From JBLIOB01 sp047639575 (GTDB lineage: Bacteria; Bacteroidota; Bacteroidia; Flavobacteriales_D; Parvicellaceae), in the NCBI GenBank assembly GCA_047639575.1, contig JBLIOB010000230.1:1-6839 (forward strand): a DNA stretch of 6,839 nt, in the 5' to 3' direction. Positions 1 to 4,829 of this stretch are shown here, piece by piece (position 1 is the first letter of the stretch; each line of letters opens with the position of its first letter). A model generated the notes under the pieces. The model searched no databases and was not told where the DNA came from. It saw nothing but the letters and a program-made list of their open reading frames with translations. The position numbers were made by a program, and so were the translations under genes.

Positions 1-1083
1 GTGAAGGTCATTTACTGCCTCCAAATTTTCAGCCAAAGTTTGACCAGTAACTGTTAAACAATCTCCATGAAGCATTCCTTCTTTAAGTAAGTATTTTAGT
101 ACTGCTGGAATTCCTCCAACTGCATGAACGTCTTCCATCAAGTACTTTCCACTTGGCTTTAAATCCGCAAGAAAAGGAGTCTCATCTGAGATTCTTTGAA
201 AATCCGCAAGTCCAAATTCTACGTCAGCTGCTTTCGCAATTGCCAAGAAATGAAGAACCGCGTTAGTGGATCCGCCTAAGACAGTGATCAATCGAACTGC
301 ATTTTCCATTGATTTTTTAGTGACTATGTCGGAAGGCTTTATGTCTCTTTCAAGCAATAACCGAACTGCGGCACCGGCCGCCTTTGCTTCCGTTCGTTTA
401 GCATTTCCAATTGCAGGGGTAGAGGAGTTAAAAGGAAGAGACATTCCTAAGGCCTCTATAGCTGAAGCCATTGTGTTGGCAGTGTACATTCCGCCACATG
501 CGCCAGCTCCTGGGCAAGCGTTTTTCTTAACATTCTTGAATTCTTCATCTGTAATTTTGCCTGCTACTTTTTCTCCCCAAGCTTCAAAAGCAGAAACGAT
601 ATCTAATTTTTTTCCTTCATTACATCCAGAAGCGATAGTTCCACCATATACTAAAACAGATGGCCGATTTACTCTTAACATTGCCATTAGCGCCCCGGGC
701 ATGTTTTTATCACAACCAACGACAGTAACTAAGCCGTCATAGCTCAATCCTTCAACGACTGTTTCCATAGAATCAGCGATAACATCTCTTGATGGAAGTG
801 AATATCTCATTCCTGGCGTTCCCATAGAGATACCATCACTTACTCCAATGGTGTTAAAAATTAACCCAATAAGATTTGCGCTTGATGTTCCGGCTTTAAC
901 GTCCTTTGCCAAGTCGTTCAGATGCATGTTACAGGGGTTGCCCTCGTATCCAGTACTAGCTATTCCTACCAAAGGCTTCTCAAAATCTTCCTCCCTCAAT
1001 CCAACTGCATAAAGCATTGCTTGAGCTGCTGGTTGCGAGTCGTCTTGGGTAACTCTTTGGCTGTATTTATTTAACTTTTTCAT
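1..1083 (-). CDS. ilvD: Dihydroxy-acid dehydratase IlvD, N-terminal 361 residues (3' end outside window)
   Basis: IlvD dehydrates 2,3-dihydroxy-isovalerate and 2,3-dihydroxy-3-methylvalerate to the 2-keto acids that precede Val, Leu and Ile; it is a cytoplasmic Fe-S enzyme. I translated the frame by hand from position 1083 down to 1 without meeting a stop. Family motifs appear in order: GYEGNPCNMHLNDLAKD (Cys51), SDGISMGTPGMRYSLPSRD (about 82-100), GCDKNMPGALMAM (Cys124, and Lys126, the position carbamylated in the family), ACPGAGACGGMYTANTMAS (Cys196) and GGSTNAVLH (about 270). The three Cys match the spacing of the [2Fe-2S] ligands known in this family. The family is usually about 560 residues, so roughly 200 C-terminal residues are missing because of the window edge, not a mutation. 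The start MKKLNKYSQR fits family N-termini; an in-frame ATG at 1107 would add eight residues (MLNIELIK) and is less likely. It lies 142 bases downstream of ilvE on the same strand, probably in one operon. Confidence 0.97.
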   Translation of the reverse strand, partial: MKKLNKYSQRVTQDDSQPAAQAMLYAVGLREEDFEKPLVGIASTGYEGNPCNMHLNDLAKDVKAGTSSANLIGLIFNTIGVSDGISMGTPGMRYSLPSRDVIADSMETVVEGLSYDGLVTVVGCDKNMPGALMAMLRVNRPSVLVYGGTIASGCNEGKKLDIVSAFEAWGEKVAGKITDEEFKNVKKNACPGAGACGGMYTANTMASAIEALGMSLPFNSSTPAIGNAKRTEAKAAGAAVRLLLERDIKPSDIVTKKSMENAVRLITVLGGSTNAVLHFLAIAKAADVEFGLADFQRISDETPFLADLKPSGKYLMEDVHAVGGIPAVLKYLLKEGMLHGDCLTVTGQTLAENLEAVNDLH

Positions 1084-1141
1084 TTTTATTAATTCGATGT
1101 TCAACATTCCGATAATTCTATTAAATTTCAATTTCAAAAAC

Positions 1142-1169
1142 CTTGAAAGTTTAATTCACTAAACTCAAG
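1142..1169 (-). promoter_or_regulatory. AT-rich hairpin in the ilvE-ilvD spacer, followed by a short T run
   Basis: Between ilvE and ilvD the minus strand can fold as CTTG plus AGTTTA, a six-base loop GTGAAT, then TAAACT, a two-base TT bulge and CAAG: ten base pairs in all. It is followed by GTTTTTG. This could be a weak intercistronic terminator, an mRNA-stability element or chance pairing in AT-rich sequence. The rest of the 142-base spacer shows no convincing gene; a ten-codon ATG frame encoding MKSKLVKPAL (1189-1221) is noted under findings. Confidence 0.3.
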
Positions 1170-1225
1170 ATTGGATTAAAGAAATCTTTTATAATGCGGG
1201 TTTAACGAGTTTTGACTTCATGTTT

Positions 1226-2116
1226 TCAAACTAAATCAAAGTGGGAGTATTCATTTTTTGAAACACGTCTATGGTACATTTGCGATAACTGATAACCCAA
1301 AGTATCTTGCCAGGGGAGTTTAAATCTCACGCTATCAAGTGATTCGATTCCAGCAATTTCTGCGGCAGTTCCTGTAAAAAATGCGCCATCCGCTCCATGA
1401 ACTTCTGTTGGTTTGAAATAGGTTTCCACCAGCTCTAACCCAAGTTCTTTAGCCATTTCGAAAGTTGTTTGTCGAGTAATTCCAGGAAGGATGTTTCCAA
1501 CAGGACAAGTAAATAGTTGGTCCCCCTTTTCATAAAAGAAGTTAGCTCCAGAGCCTTCCGCAACGTTGCCATTTAGGTCTAATAATAGCGCCTCATCAAA
1601 TCCTTTTGATTGCGCTTCTGTTGTGGCTAATATTGAATTGGAATAATGACCGGTTACCTTAGCGTTAATTGGAACAGATTTAGGGTTTGGTCGCTGATAG
1701 CTGGATGTTACAACATTTAGTAACTGATTGCCTAAATATTTATCCCATTCCCAAGCACACAAAAACAAGTGAACTTCTGGAGTTGGACACAACCGCATGT
1801 TCTGACCGAGAAAAACCAACGGTCTGATGTAAGCATCAGTAAGATTATTTCGATCTAAAAGTTGGTAGGTCAACTTCGTTAATTCTTCTACAGTGTAATT
1901 CAGATTCATATGCATGGATTTGGCTGAATACAGTAACCTTTCATAATGTTGCTCTGCCTTAAAAACTTTCTTTCCATCTGCTGTATTATAAGATCTGATT
2001 CCTTCAAACACGCCTGAACCATAGTGCATTGATTGATTAAATAAACTGGTGTTGGCATCTGAGGCTTTTAACCATTCGCCATCTAAAAAAACTTGAGTAT
2101 TCTTATTGTAGTACAT
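1226..2116 (-). CDS. ilvE: Branched-chain amino acid aminotransferase IlvE (PLP fold type IV)
   Basis: IlvE reversibly transfers the amino group between glutamate and the 2-keto acids of Val, Ile and Leu, the last step of their synthesis, in the cytoplasm. The 296-residue length is normal for the bacterial family. Visible marks are YGSGVFEGIR (32-41); RPLVFLG (98-104); NAKVTGHYSNS (151-161), in which Lys153 aligns with the PLP Schiff-base lysine of the family; the class-IV signature from Glu187 (EGSGANFF) through LPGITRQT (210-217); and FFTGTAAEI (246-254), part of the cofactor-phosphate and active-site region. D-amino-acid aminotransferases and aminodeoxychorismate lyases share the fold, but FEGIR, the closing GTAAEI motif and the adjacent ilvD favour the branched-chain enzyme. 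It is the first structural gene after the tandem leader region, starting 22 bases after the second terminator's T run. Expression is therefore predicted to depend on antitermination at both leaders. Confidence 0.96.
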   Translation of the reverse strand: MYYNKNTQVFLDGEWLKASDANTSLFNQSMHYGSGVFEGIRSYNTADGKKVFKAEQHYERLLYSAKSMHMNLNYTVEELTKLTYQLLDRNNLTDAYIRPLVFLGQNMRLCPTPEVHLFLCAWEWDKYLGNQLLNVVTSSYQRPNPKSVPINAKVTGHYSNSILATTEAQSKGFDEALLLDLNGNVAEGSGANFFYEKGDQLFTCPVGNILPGITRQTTFEMAKELGLELVETYFKPTEVHGADGAFFTGTAAEIAGIESLDSVRFKLPWQDTLGYQLSQMYHRRVSKNEYSHFDLV

Positions 2117-2137
2117 GTTGTTGATTTTTTGAGGTAT

Positions 2138-2169
2138 AAAAAAAGGCTCTTCCTTTTGAGAAGAGCCTT
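2138..2169 (-). terminator. Intrinsic terminator of the second (ilvE-proximal) attenuator
   Basis: Read on the minus strand, AAGGCTCTTC (2169-2160) pairs perfectly with GAAGAGCCTT (2152-2143) across a seven-base loop, and a run of seven T residues follows (2144-2138). It lies between the second leader peptide and ilvE, so it can end transcription before the structural genes. Its 5' arm and loop edge overlap the segment (2158-2166) that can instead pair with the upstream antiterminator arm at 2190-2197. Confidence 0.9.
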
Positions 2170-2198
2170 AGATTTTTAACATATCTATTGCCTTCCCG

Positions 2199-2243
2199 TT
2201 AGCGCGAGTTAATAATGACAATATTTATGTTTCTTTCTAACAC
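2199..2243 (-). CDS. Second ilv leader peptide, 14 residues, GTG start
   Basis: The minus-strand frame GTG...TAA encodes MLERNINIVIINSR, with GTG read as fMet. Six of its 14 residues are Leu, Ile or Val, with Ile-Val-Ile-Ile at 8-11. The core IVIINS is shared with the first leader, and the nucleotide core of 17 bases (2206-2222) differs from that of the first leader (2447-2463) at one third-codon position. The start is uncertain: the codon before GTG is a stop, no ATG lies in this frame, and AGGA sits seven bases upstream. An overlapping ATG frame (MPQVYRNTKC) lacks the BCAA codons. The peptide itself probably has no function beyond ribosome sensing. Confidence 0.7.
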   Translation of the reverse strand: MLERNINIVIINSR

Positions 2244-2377
2244 TTAGTGTTCCTGTATACTTGCGGCATCAAAACTCTTCTATTTATATTTTTCGTGCAA
2301 TTCGAAAACTTAAAAAATAAAAGGTCTGATTTGGTAAGTTGATGTTTTGTTGTTCTTATTTCAATTTAATTTTGAGC
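2244..2377 (-). other. Spacer between the two attenuators
   Basis: These 134 AT-rich bases separate the T run of the first terminator from the second leader start. I see no TAnnTTTG element with a properly spaced TTTG on the minus strand (TAAGTTTT is the nearest approach), no gene and no stable hairpin. The simplest reading is that both attenuators lie in series on one transcript. A weak internal promoter cannot be excluded. Confidence 0.4.
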
Positions 2378-2411
2378 AAAAAAAAAGCCCTTCTCGAGGA
2401 GAAGGGCTTTT
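2378..2411 (-). terminator. Intrinsic terminator of the first (promoter-proximal) attenuator
   Basis: On the minus strand AAAAGCCCTTCTC (2411-2399) pairs perfectly over 13 bases with GAGAAGGGCTTTT (2395-2383) around a three-base CTC loop. It continues into nine consecutive T residues (2386-2378), a very strong intrinsic terminator. The 3' part of its 5' arm, CCTTCTC (2405-2399), is the target of the upstream antiterminator arm. If it acts efficiently, a short leader RNA of roughly 130 nt would be the default product. Confidence 0.93.
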
Positions 2412-2436
2412 AAATACGTTCATAGTTATTGCCTTC

Positions 2437-2484
2437 TCATTCAGTTGAGTTAATAATAACAATAATGCTGACTAATGTTTTCAT
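2437..2484 (-). CDS. First ilv leader peptide, 15 residues
   Basis: The minus-strand frame ATG...TGA encodes MKTLVSIIVIINSTE. Seven of 15 residues are branched-chain (Leu4, Val5, Ile7, Ile8, Val9, Ile10, Ile11), with five consecutive Ile/Val codons (ATT ATT GTT ATT ATT). This composition, the strong terminator just downstream and the position upstream of ilvE and ilvD mark it as a sensing leader rather than a functional protein. It begins about 38 bases after the proposed -7 promoter element. Confidence 0.85.
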   Translation of the reverse strand: MKTLVSIIVIINSTE

Positions 2485-2521
2485 TTAAAATATGCTGCAC
2501 TTATTTTCTGTTGCAACAATG

Positions 2522-2555
2522 CAAAGGTTAGAAGAAAATTAATTGGTTCGACAAA
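2522..2555 (-). promoter_or_regulatory. Bacteroidota-type promoter of the ilv operon
   Basis: On the minus strand a TTTG (2555-2552) is followed after 21 bases by TAACCTTTG (2530-2522). This resembles the Bacteroidota consensus of TTTG near -33 and TAnnTTTG near -7, with one extra base in the spacer of the -7 box. A start a few bases downstream would give a leader RNA beginning roughly 30 bases before the first leader peptide. It lies in the gap after the beta-barrel gene, so the ilv operon probably has its own promoter. Confidence 0.55.
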
Positions 2556-2577
2556 ACGAATGAAAAAAAGATAATAA

Positions 2578-3603
2578 TTAGAAGTCTAAATTTAATGGGC
2601 CGCTGTTTATTAATGACTTTCCGATGGCTAAAGTTATTTTGGATTTAACAAACCATCCTCCGTTTAAATTATCATGAAAAACTAGCTCTGTGTCTGTATT
2701 GTAGACTGTATATCTTCCATGAAAAAAGTACCCGCCTTCTAGATAAAAGTGTATTTTTTTTCCAAGTTTAAGTCTAGTTTGGGTGCTCCCTTTTAGATAG
2801 GTTAATCGATTTGAAAATCCATGAAATGATGTGTTTTCACCTAGGTTAACTTGGCTTTTAAATTGATTTGCGTCTATACCAAAGACAAAGTCCTGCTTCC
2901 ATTTTTTACTATTTTTATAAATGAGTTTTAACTCTTTAGGAGCAATTAAGGAATAGCGCCATTTTTTTGAAATTTTACCGTTTAATACCAGGACGGGCGT
3001 TATGAAAAACCGATCGTAGTAATTGACGTAGACCCCTGCAAACCAAATTGTTTTTAGCTTAATAAGACCTCCAGTTCCCATGGTTCCCGAAATGCTTGGT
3101 TTATATTTTCCACCAGAATTAAGGTCTTCCATAAAGCCCACGTTTGCATTCCAAACAAAAGTCCCTGCTTTTTTATTTTTAATCCACATATGAACTCCAG
3201 TCAATCCAAATTTCCCGCCCATCAATTCTTGATTTCCCGGAAACGATGACCAATTGTTATTATAAGAACCGTGTAGAAAATCTATGTTACCAGTAATTTG
3301 ATACGCTTTTGGCTGGATCGTTTTAATTGCTTCTTTGATTGACCCTGATTTCAACATTTCTCTCCAGTCAAGACCAAGCTTTAACTTTGTTTTTATAGGG
3401 AATTGTAATCCGATTCGTTCCAGCCGTTGCTCATGACTTATGGACCCTCCAGAATTTGAATAAAAAGCTCCTTCAACCGTAAGCTTTGGGTTGACAATAT
3501 TTAAATCCAAAAATTGAGCATTGGCTGAAGTAGCAATTAACATGAGAATTGCCATCAGATTAATTGGTTTTAAAATATTTAATCGCGTTAATGTGCTGAC
3601 CAC
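2578..3603 (-). CDS. Probable outer-membrane beta-barrel protein, function unknown (resembles DUF6268-type proteins)
   Basis: The encoded protein has an export signal followed by many alternating hydrophobic/aromatic strands separated by polar turns, for example LKTIWFAGVYVNYYDRFF and IHFYLEGGYFFHGRYTVY, with Gly- and Asn-rich loops and a C-terminus ending in Phe. That pattern indicates an outer-membrane beta-barrel; resemblance to the DUF6268 group is from memory and unverified. The start is doubtful. The longest frame begins with TTG at 3657, giving an implausibly long 32-residue stretch before the hydrophobic core. I prefer GTG at 3603, preceded by AAAAAAG, which gives MVSTLTRLNILKPINLMAI and then a core ending LIATSANA before Gln, a good signal peptidase I site. 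ATG codons at 3555 and 3543 would leave too short a signal. It lies about 115 bases downstream of the cold-shock-like gene and does not look functionally linked to ilv. Confidence 0.8.
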   Translation of the reverse strand: MVSTLTRLNILKPINLMAILMLIATSANAQFLDLNIVNPKLTVEGAFYSNSGGSISHEQRLERIGLQFPIKTKLKLGLDWREMLKSGSIKEAIKTIQPKAYQITGNIDFLHGSYNNNWSSFPGNQELMGGKFGLTGVHMWIKNKKAGTFVWNANVGFMEDLNSGGKYKPSISGTMGTGGLIKLKTIWFAGVYVNYYDRFFITPVLVLNGKISKKWRYSLIAPKELKLIYKNSKKWKQDFVFGIDANQFKSQVNLGENTSFHGFSNRLTYLKGSTQTRLKLGKKIHFYLEGGYFFHGRYTVYNTDTELVFHDNLNGGWFVKSKITLAIGKSLINSGPLNLDF

Positions 3604-3639
3604 CTTTTTTATAATAATCTGGAAGAAATGTCCCTGGGT

Positions 3640-3647
3640 GAAATATA
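3640..3647 (-). promoter_or_regulatory. Possible -7 element for the downstream beta-barrel gene
   Basis: On the minus strand TATATTTC matches TAnnTTTG in seven of eight positions. It lies inside the extended TTG reading frame and about 36 bases before the preferred GTG start. No clear TTTG is found at the right distance upstream. If real, the transcript would begin after the TTG codon and exclude that start. Confidence 0.25.
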
Positions 3648-3660
3648 CTTTATTCAATAA

Positions 3661-3676
3661 TTGGGCCGAAGCCCAA
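3661..3676 (-). terminator. UUCG-capped hairpin after the cold-shock-like gene
   Basis: On the minus strand TTGGGC, the loop TTCG and GCCCAA form a perfect six-base-pair stem with a UUCG tetraloop, 43 bases past the stop of the cold-shock-like gene. The following bases (TTATTG) are only a weak T tract, so this could be an inefficient terminator or a 3'-end stability hairpin. Read on the plus strand it has a CGAA loop and no T run. Confidence 0.45.
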
Positions 3677-3718
3677 ACTCCGTTCGAATACGATTGCTAC
3701 TTAATTTCGATTTGACGA

Positions 3719-3937
3719 TTACTCGTTTCTTAGCTTGACTTCAATGGCTTTTGGCCCTTTTTCATGTGGTTCAATCACATAAAGAACCTTGTCGCCTTCC
3801 GAGATCTCATCGATAAGTCCAGACCTTTTAACATATACTTCTTCTCCGGTTTCATCGTTTTTAATAAACCCAAATTTAGCTTTGCTGTTGTAAAATTTTA
3901 CTGTTCCATTTAAGAAGTCAGGATCTCCCATAGGCAT
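3719..3937 (-). CDS. Small divergent cold-shock-domain protein
   Basis: This 72-residue protein is one cold-shock (OB-fold) domain: NGTVKFYNSKAKFGFI (10-25) matches the N-terminal strand plus RNP1 (usual form near KGFGFI), EVYVKRSGL (33-41) is the RNP2 region, and EGDKVLYVIEPHEKGPKAI (47-65) matches the C-terminal half with its KGPxA turn. Such proteins bind single-stranded RNA or DNA and act in the cytoplasm as RNA chaperones. RNP2 is unusual: the common V-F-V-H-F becomes V-Y-V-K-R, replacing a nucleic-acid-stacking His and Phe with Lys37 and Arg38. RNP1 has Lys21 where Gly is typical. Phe15, Tyr16, Phe22, Phe24 and Tyr35 remain. The length is typical of single-domain Csp proteins. An internal ATG at residue 3 is an alternative start. 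It is divergent from the gene at 3986, with 48 bases between them. Cold induction cannot be inferred from the sequence. Confidence 0.88.
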   Translation of the reverse strand: MPMGDPDFLNGTVKFYNSKAKFGFIKNDETGEEVYVKRSGLIDEISEGDKVLYVIEPHEKGPKAIEVKLRNE

Positions 3938-3973
3938 GAAATTACAACATAATCTTAAGTACTTATATAACTC

Positions 3974-3981
3974 TATATTTG
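3974..3981 (+). promoter_or_regulatory. TAnnTTTG -7 element before the 3986 gene
   Basis: TATATTTG is an exact match to the Bacteroidota -7 consensus and ends only four bases before the ATG at 3986. No TTTG is present at the usual -33 spacing. If it is the promoter, transcription would start at or very near the ATG. Confidence 0.45.
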
Positions 3982-3985
3982 TTTT

Positions 3986-4795
3986 ATGAAATTGTTAGGA
4001 ATCATACTTATTATATTTTGTGCGCTTCAGGGTGTGTCTCAGGATTCCACGAAACGAAAAGGGAATATTTATCTACTTTGGGGGTACAATCGCGCGGCAT
4101 ATTTACCTAGTGATATTCACTTCCAAGGGGATAATTACGATTTCACGCTTTACGATGTTAGAGCCAAGGATTTCCCATCTCAATTTGATCCAAAAGTATA
4201 TTTTGGTTTGGTCAGCTTTACGATTCCTCAGTATAATTATCGGGTTGGGTATTTTGTTAATGATAGGCTAAGTCTTTCAGTCGGACTTGATCATATGAAG
4301 TATGTCTTGAGAGGTGGCCAATCCGTTTATATGGATGGGAATTTTGAAAATACGAATACACAATATGAAGGGGTATATGATGATGTTTATCTGCCATTAA
4401 GTAGTGACTTGGTTACCTTAAATCATACAGACGGATTCAATTATGTGAGTTTAGAATTAGATTATCATAAAGCGATTTGGAAGAGTAAAAACGCTAAACA
4501 TGGTTGTGATTTGTTTGCTGGCATGGGGTTTGGTTTAATGGTGCCTAGAAGTGATGTTACCGTGTTAGGTGAAAAGGCCGCCAATGAATTTCATGTTGCT
4601 GGAGAAGCGATTTCTATTCAGACAGGATTTAAAGCCAAGTTTTTTAATCATATAGCGTTTAACACAACAGTGAAAACGGGAATATCAAGGATGCACAACA
4701 TTTTAACTACGGAGTCTAGAGCAAAGGCGTCCCAAAATATAGGCTGGATTCAGTCATTTTGGCAAGTCGGGTACGTTGGGCGCCTTGCGAAGTGA
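3986..4795 (+). CDS. Probable outer-membrane beta-barrel protein, uncharacterised Bacteroidota family
   Basis: The 269-residue product starts with a typical signal peptide (MKLLGIILIIFCALQGVS, cleavage near S18/Q19). The mature part begins with a GYNRAAYLPSDIHFQGDNY stretch, then NYDFTLYDVRAKD, IPQYNYRVGYF, LSLSVGLDHMKYVLRGG, HTDGFNYVSLELDYHKAIW, and barrel-like strands ending QSFWQVGYVGRLAK. The combination of W/YNR, SDIHFxGxNYDFTL, IPQYNYR and GLDHMKYV is one I associate with conserved hypothetical outer-membrane proteins in flavobacteria; no function is established. Alternating residues, frequent Gly and aromatics and the absence of long hydrophobic helices beyond the signal support a beta-barrel. 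The start is the only Met near a signal peptide. The next gene on the same strand begins 34 bases downstream; they may be co-transcribed, though that gene has its own promoter-like element. Confidence 0.85.
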   Translation: MKLLGIILIIFCALQGVSQDSTKRKGNIYLLWGYNRAAYLPSDIHFQGDNYDFTLYDVRAKDFPSQFDPKVYFGLVSFTIPQYNYRVGYFVNDRLSLSVGLDHMKYVLRGGQSVYMDGNFENTNTQYEGVYDDVYLPLSSDLVTLNHTDGFNYVSLELDYHKAIWKSKNAKHGCDLFAGMGFGLMVPRSDVTVLGEKAANEFHVAGEAISIQTGFKAKFFNHIAFNTTVKTGISRMHNILTTESRAKASQNIGWIQSFWQVGYVGRLAK

Positions 4796-4803
4796 AAATT
4801 GAA

Positions 4804-4811
4804 TACATTTG
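4804..4811 (+). promoter_or_regulatory. TAnnTTTG -7 element before the 4830 gene
   Basis: TACATTTG matches the -7 consensus exactly and ends 18 bases before the ATG at 4830, a normal distance for a short 5' leader. A TTG lies 16 bases upstream (4785-4787), shorter than the usual 19-21-base spacing, so the -33 box is doubtful. It could make the small gene independently transcribed even though it follows the barrel gene closely. Confidence 0.4.
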
Positions 4812-4829
4812 AAATAACAATAACATAAA

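Larger units (their letters stand above)
2138..2243 (-). promoter_or_regulatory. Second ilv leader-peptide transcription attenuator
   Basis: The unit comprises a 14-codon leader frame, an antiterminator arm GGGAAGGC (minus strand, 2197-2190) and the terminator at 2138-2169. GGGAAG can pair with CTTCTC (2163-2158; one G-U pair) and GC with GC (2166-2165) across a single-base bulge, which would break the terminator stem. By analogy with classical amino acid operon attenuation, a ribosome stalled on the Ile/Val codons would leave the arm free and allow read-through, whereas one reaching the stop codon would cover the arm and let the terminator form. The ligand would be charged tRNA-Ile, with tRNA-Val possibly contributing. 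The mechanism is inferred; the pairings and codons are directly visible. Confidence 0.8.
2378..2484 (-). promoter_or_regulatory. First ilv leader-peptide transcription attenuator
   Basis: This unit has the same layout as the one nearer ilvE: a leader frame, an antiterminator arm GAGAAGGC (minus strand, 2438-2431), a 19-base spacer and the terminator at 2378-2411. GAGAAGG pairs perfectly (7 bp) with CCTTCTC in the 5' arm of the terminator. The leader's TGA stop overlaps the first bases of the arm, so a terminating ribosome would mask it directly. No separate pause hairpin between leader codons and the arm is apparent, which suggests a simpler three-segment attenuator. The two units share GAAGGCAATA (2427-2436 and 2186-2195) as well as the leader core, so they look like diverged duplicates about 240 bases apart. 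Confidence 0.85.

Noticed and set aside
266..742. Plus-strand open frame of 158 codons
   Set aside because: It lies wholly opposite ilvD, whose translation carries all the family motifs; the plus-strand product resembles nothing and is a shadow.
2510..2519. Palindrome GTTGCAAC between the ilv promoter and the first leader
   Set aside because: It could be an operator, but it is a single eight-base palindrome with no second copy in the window, so there is not enough to call it a site.
3521..3715. Plus-strand open frame of 64 codons
   Set aside because: Antisense to the N-terminal part of the beta-barrel gene and the spacer hairpin, with no recognisable domain.
4020..4271. Plus-strand open frame of 83 codons in another frame
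   Set aside because: Fully inside the 3986-4795 gene, which has the signal peptide and coherent barrel pattern.
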